A model generated the notes under the pieces. The model worked only from the letters and a program-made list of their open reading frames with translations. It did not search any database and was not told where the DNA came from. Shown here piece after piece: positions 13,481-15,122 of a stretch of 15,122 bases of DNA. Source of the DNA: Candidatus Aenigmatarchaeota archaeon (GTDB taxonomy: Archaea; EX4484-52; B79-G9); NCBI GenBank assembly GCA_023139785.1, contig JAGLMX010000003.1, positions 1 to 15,122 of the forward strand, read 5' to 3'. Made by a program: the position numbers and the translations under genes. Each line of letters starts with the position of its first letter. Position 1 is the stretch's first letter.

Positions 13481-14980
13481 CTATTTTATAAGGGCTGGCA
13501 AAAACTCTTTTGGCCTTTTCAGGTGCATGAGTTCGGAAATTGTGGGGGCTATGTTTGCAAGCGTGCCGCCTTTTCTAAGAGAGAAGTTTTCCTTGCAGAG
13601 TATGAAAGGCACTGGGTTCAGTGTGTGCGCAGTATGCGGCATATTGTGTTCAATAAGTTTTTCAGCATTGCCGTGGTCCGCGGTTACAATCAAAGTTGCA
13701 CCTGCTTTGGATGTCACATCAATAACTTTTCCAAGGCACTTGTCAACACATTCAATGGCCGTAACCGTTGCATCAATTTTACCTGTGTGCCCGACCATGT
13801 CAGGGTTTGCAAAATTTATGAGCGAGAACGCATGCTTTCTTTCTTTTATCTCAGCACATGCCGCCCTCGCGACTTTGTCTGCACTCATTTCGGGTTTCAG
13901 GTCATAGGTTGCCACTTTTGGCGAGGGTATCAGGATGCGGTCTTCCTTGGAAAAAGGCCCGTTGCGCCCTGCATTGAAGAAGTATGTGACATGCGCATAC
14001 TTTTCGGTTTCTGCAATTCGAAGCTGGCGCAGCTTCTGTTTGCTTATCATTTCTGCAAGAATGTTTTTTGTTTTGACAGGAGGAAATGCAACAGGCGCAT
14101 TTAGTTCTGAGCCATACTGCGTAAGTGTTGTAAAACCAATATCAAACGGTCTGCGCTTGAACCCGTTGAACTTTTTATCGACAAATGCCTGCGTAATCTG
14201 GCGCGCGCGGTCAGAGCGAAAATTAAATGATATTATTGCGTCTTTGTCTTTAACACGAGGCGTTCCGTTAATCACGATGGGAGAAACAAACTCATCACTT
14301 TCTCCCCGGGCGTATGCAGCACGAAGCCCGTCTTCAGCGCATTTTGCACTTGTTCCGTTGCCGTTCACAATCGCGCCATACGCCTTATGCTCGCGCTCCC
14401 ACCTGTTGTCCCGATCCATCGCATAGTAACGTCCAATAAGTGTCGCAATCTGCCCAATCCCGAGTTCCTGCATTTTTTTTGAAAGCAGTGCAATGTATTT
14501 TCCTGCGCATTTAGGCGGGACATCGCGCCCGTCAAGAAATGCATGGATGAATACATCTTTCTGCCCGAGCTTTTTTGATAACTCAAGAAGAGAGAAAAGA
14601 TGGTTTATGTGAGAATGTACGCCGCCATCAGAAAGAAGCCCGATGAAATGAAGTGAGCCTCCACTCTTTATTGAGCGAAGAATTTCCCCTTTAAGGAATC
14701 TGTTTTTGTAAAAGCTTCTGTCCTTTATCGATCTGTTAATGCGCACAATATCCTGCGGCATGACGCGCCCTGCACCCATGTGTATATGCCCGACCTCTGA
14801 GCCTCCAATCTGCTTGTCCGGAAGCCCGACAGCTTCGCCCGATGCCTGAAGTGTTGTGTGCGGGTAAGTTTTCCAAATAGAATCAAAGTTTGGCTTGTCT
14901 GCAAGATAAACCGCGTTTCCATTATACGATTTTCCGATTCCAAACCCGTCAAGAACAACGAGAACAAGAGGTTCTGCCAT
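13481..14980 (-). CDS. gpmI: 2,3-bisphosphoglycerate-independent phosphoglycerate mutase
   Basis: The 499-residue enzyme interconverts 3- and 2-phosphoglycerate in glycolysis and gluconeogenesis, using two Mn ions and a phosphoserine intermediate. Motifs seen are LDGFGIG (metal D11), GSEVGH with catalytic S61, DGRDVPP, FNFRSDRARQIT, FFNAGRNGPF, PSPKVATYDLKPEMSA, NFANPDMVGHTG and VTADHGNAE. Length and motif order are those of the bacterial-type GpmI rather than the shorter archaeal ApgM. The residue just before the catalytic Ser, Asn in most GpmI (GNSEVGH), is Gly here. The ATG at 14980 is about 27 bp from a TATA box, indicating a leaderless transcript. The methyltransferase gene follows 8 bp on. 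Confidence 0.96.
   Translation of the reverse strand: MAEPLVLVVLDGFGIGKSYNGNAVYLADKPNFDSIWKTYPHTTLQASGEAVGLPDKQIGGSEVGHIHMGAGRVMPQDIVRINRSIKDRSFYKNRFLKGEILRSIKSGGSLHFIGLLSDGGVHSHINHLFSLLELSKKLGQKDVFIHAFLDGRDVPPKCAGKYIALLSKKMQELGIGQIATLIGRYYAMDRDNRWEREHKAYGAIVNGNGTSAKCAEDGLRAAYARGESDEFVSPIVINGTPRVKDKDAIISFNFRSDRARQITQAFVDKKFNGFKRRPFDIGFTTLTQYGSELNAPVAFPPVKTKNILAEMISKQKLRQLRIAETEKYAHVTYFFNAGRNGPFSKEDRILIPSPKVATYDLKPEMSADKVARAACAEIKERKHAFSLINFANPDMVGHTGKIDATVTAIECVDKCLGKVIDVTSKAGATLIVTADHGNAEKLIEHNMPHTAHTLNPVPFILCKENFSLRKGGTLANIAPTISELMHLKRPKEFLPALIK
13484..13493 (-). promoter_or_regulatory. TATA-like element for the methyltransferase, inside the end of gpmI
   Basis: Read leftward, TTATAAAATA covers the last codons of gpmI. 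It is centred about 25 bp from the ATG at 13463, which would make that ATG a leaderless start. It may be coincidence, as these bases encode the end of GpmI. Confidence 0.35.
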
Positions 14981-15003
14981 GTTGTATTTCTTGTATGGCG
15001 AGG

Positions 15004-15011
15004 ATATATAT
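15004..15011 (-). promoter_or_regulatory. TATA box of gpmI
   Basis: ATATATAT is centred about 27 bp from the A of the gpmI ATG. No Shine-Dalgarno sequence precedes that ATG. Together these indicate a leaderless mRNA. Confidence 0.6.
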
Positions 15012-15029
15012 GTTCTGGGACGTCAGCAC

Positions 15030-15122
15030 CTAAACCGTTTCCACAACCATCACATTCTTGGTGCCCACAAAAAACAGGCTTTCTTTTCGTGCGTATTTTT
15101 CTGCTTCAGCAAGCTTGTATTT
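15030..15122 (-). CDS. C-terminal 30 codons of an unidentified gene
   Basis: Reading leftward from the window edge, the frame gives 30 residues (KYKLAEAEKYARKESLFFV, then GTKNVMVVETV) and a TAG at 15030-15032. Codon choice matches the neighbours and the stop lies 49 bp before gpmI, so it is likely a real gene end. An Ala/Glu/Lys helix followed by a hydrophobic strand is all that shows. I cannot name the family. Confidence 0.55.
   Translation of the reverse strand, partial: KYKLAEAEKYARKESLFFVGTKNVMVVETV

Noticed and set aside
13021..14426. Long rightward frames opposite the methyltransferase and gpmI (up to 277 codons)
   Set aside because: They are antisense to two well-supported genes, and their Cys/Phe/His-rich composition resembles no family.
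1..15122. CRISPR arrays, insertion sequences, integrases, toxin-antitoxin or restriction genes
   Set aside because: I looked for spaced repeats, terminal inverted repeats and typical defence motifs and found none; all sizeable genes are accounted for by other families.

Overview
The window comes from an archaeon. The evidence is an archaeo-eukaryotic primase small subunit, a tRNA-Arg gene with two bulge-helix-bulge introns, archaeal TATA boxes about 26-30 bp upstream of ATG starts that look leaderless, a HemK2/Mtq2-type release-factor methyltransferase, and COG1361-like surface proteins. The compact primase and the relaxed, displaced tRNA introns would fit a DPANN-type or other deeply branching lineage, but the window has no marker that fixes the taxon. 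Coding density is high and composition looks even, with no transposase, integrase, CRISPR array or other clear mobile element.

Left part (1-6000). A primase gene runs leftward off the window edge. Divergent from it is a five-gene rightward operon: a GbsR/MarR-like regulator with a palindromic operator-like site at its promoter, a LolD/MacB-type ABC ATPase, a signal-peptide-bearing and C-terminally anchored Ig-like (CARDB/NEW3-like) protein, and two paralogous MacB/FtsX-type permeases. The set looks like a self-regulated efflux, lipoprotein-release or envelope-stress transporter in which the anchored Ig-like protein may stand in for a periplasmic adaptor. Two oddities sit inside it. The first permease seems to start at a non-ATG codon, perhaps ATT. 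The 5' end of the second permease gene is partly duplicated just upstream, as a 35-codon reading frame that overlaps the true start by ATGA.

Middle (6000-8040). The tRNA-Arg(TCG) gene has a 27-nt intron at 37/38 and a 109-nt intron in the T loop at 59/60. It is followed by an operon of a small winged-helix protein, ScpA and ScpB, the kleisin and winged-helix partners of SMC in chromosome organisation. No smc gene is in view.

Right part (8040-15122). A large exported, C-terminally anchored Ig-like protein with a Cys/Asp-rich juxtamembrane segment is read leftward. Divergent from it are a possible 63-codon gene and a membrane histidine kinase, coupled by an ATGA overlap. A single-domain response regulator converges on the kinase and is a plausible partner. 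Further right and also leftward are the HemK2-like methyltransferase, a complete cofactor-independent phosphoglycerate mutase (GpmI) with an apparently leaderless promoter, and the last 30 codons of an unidentified gene.
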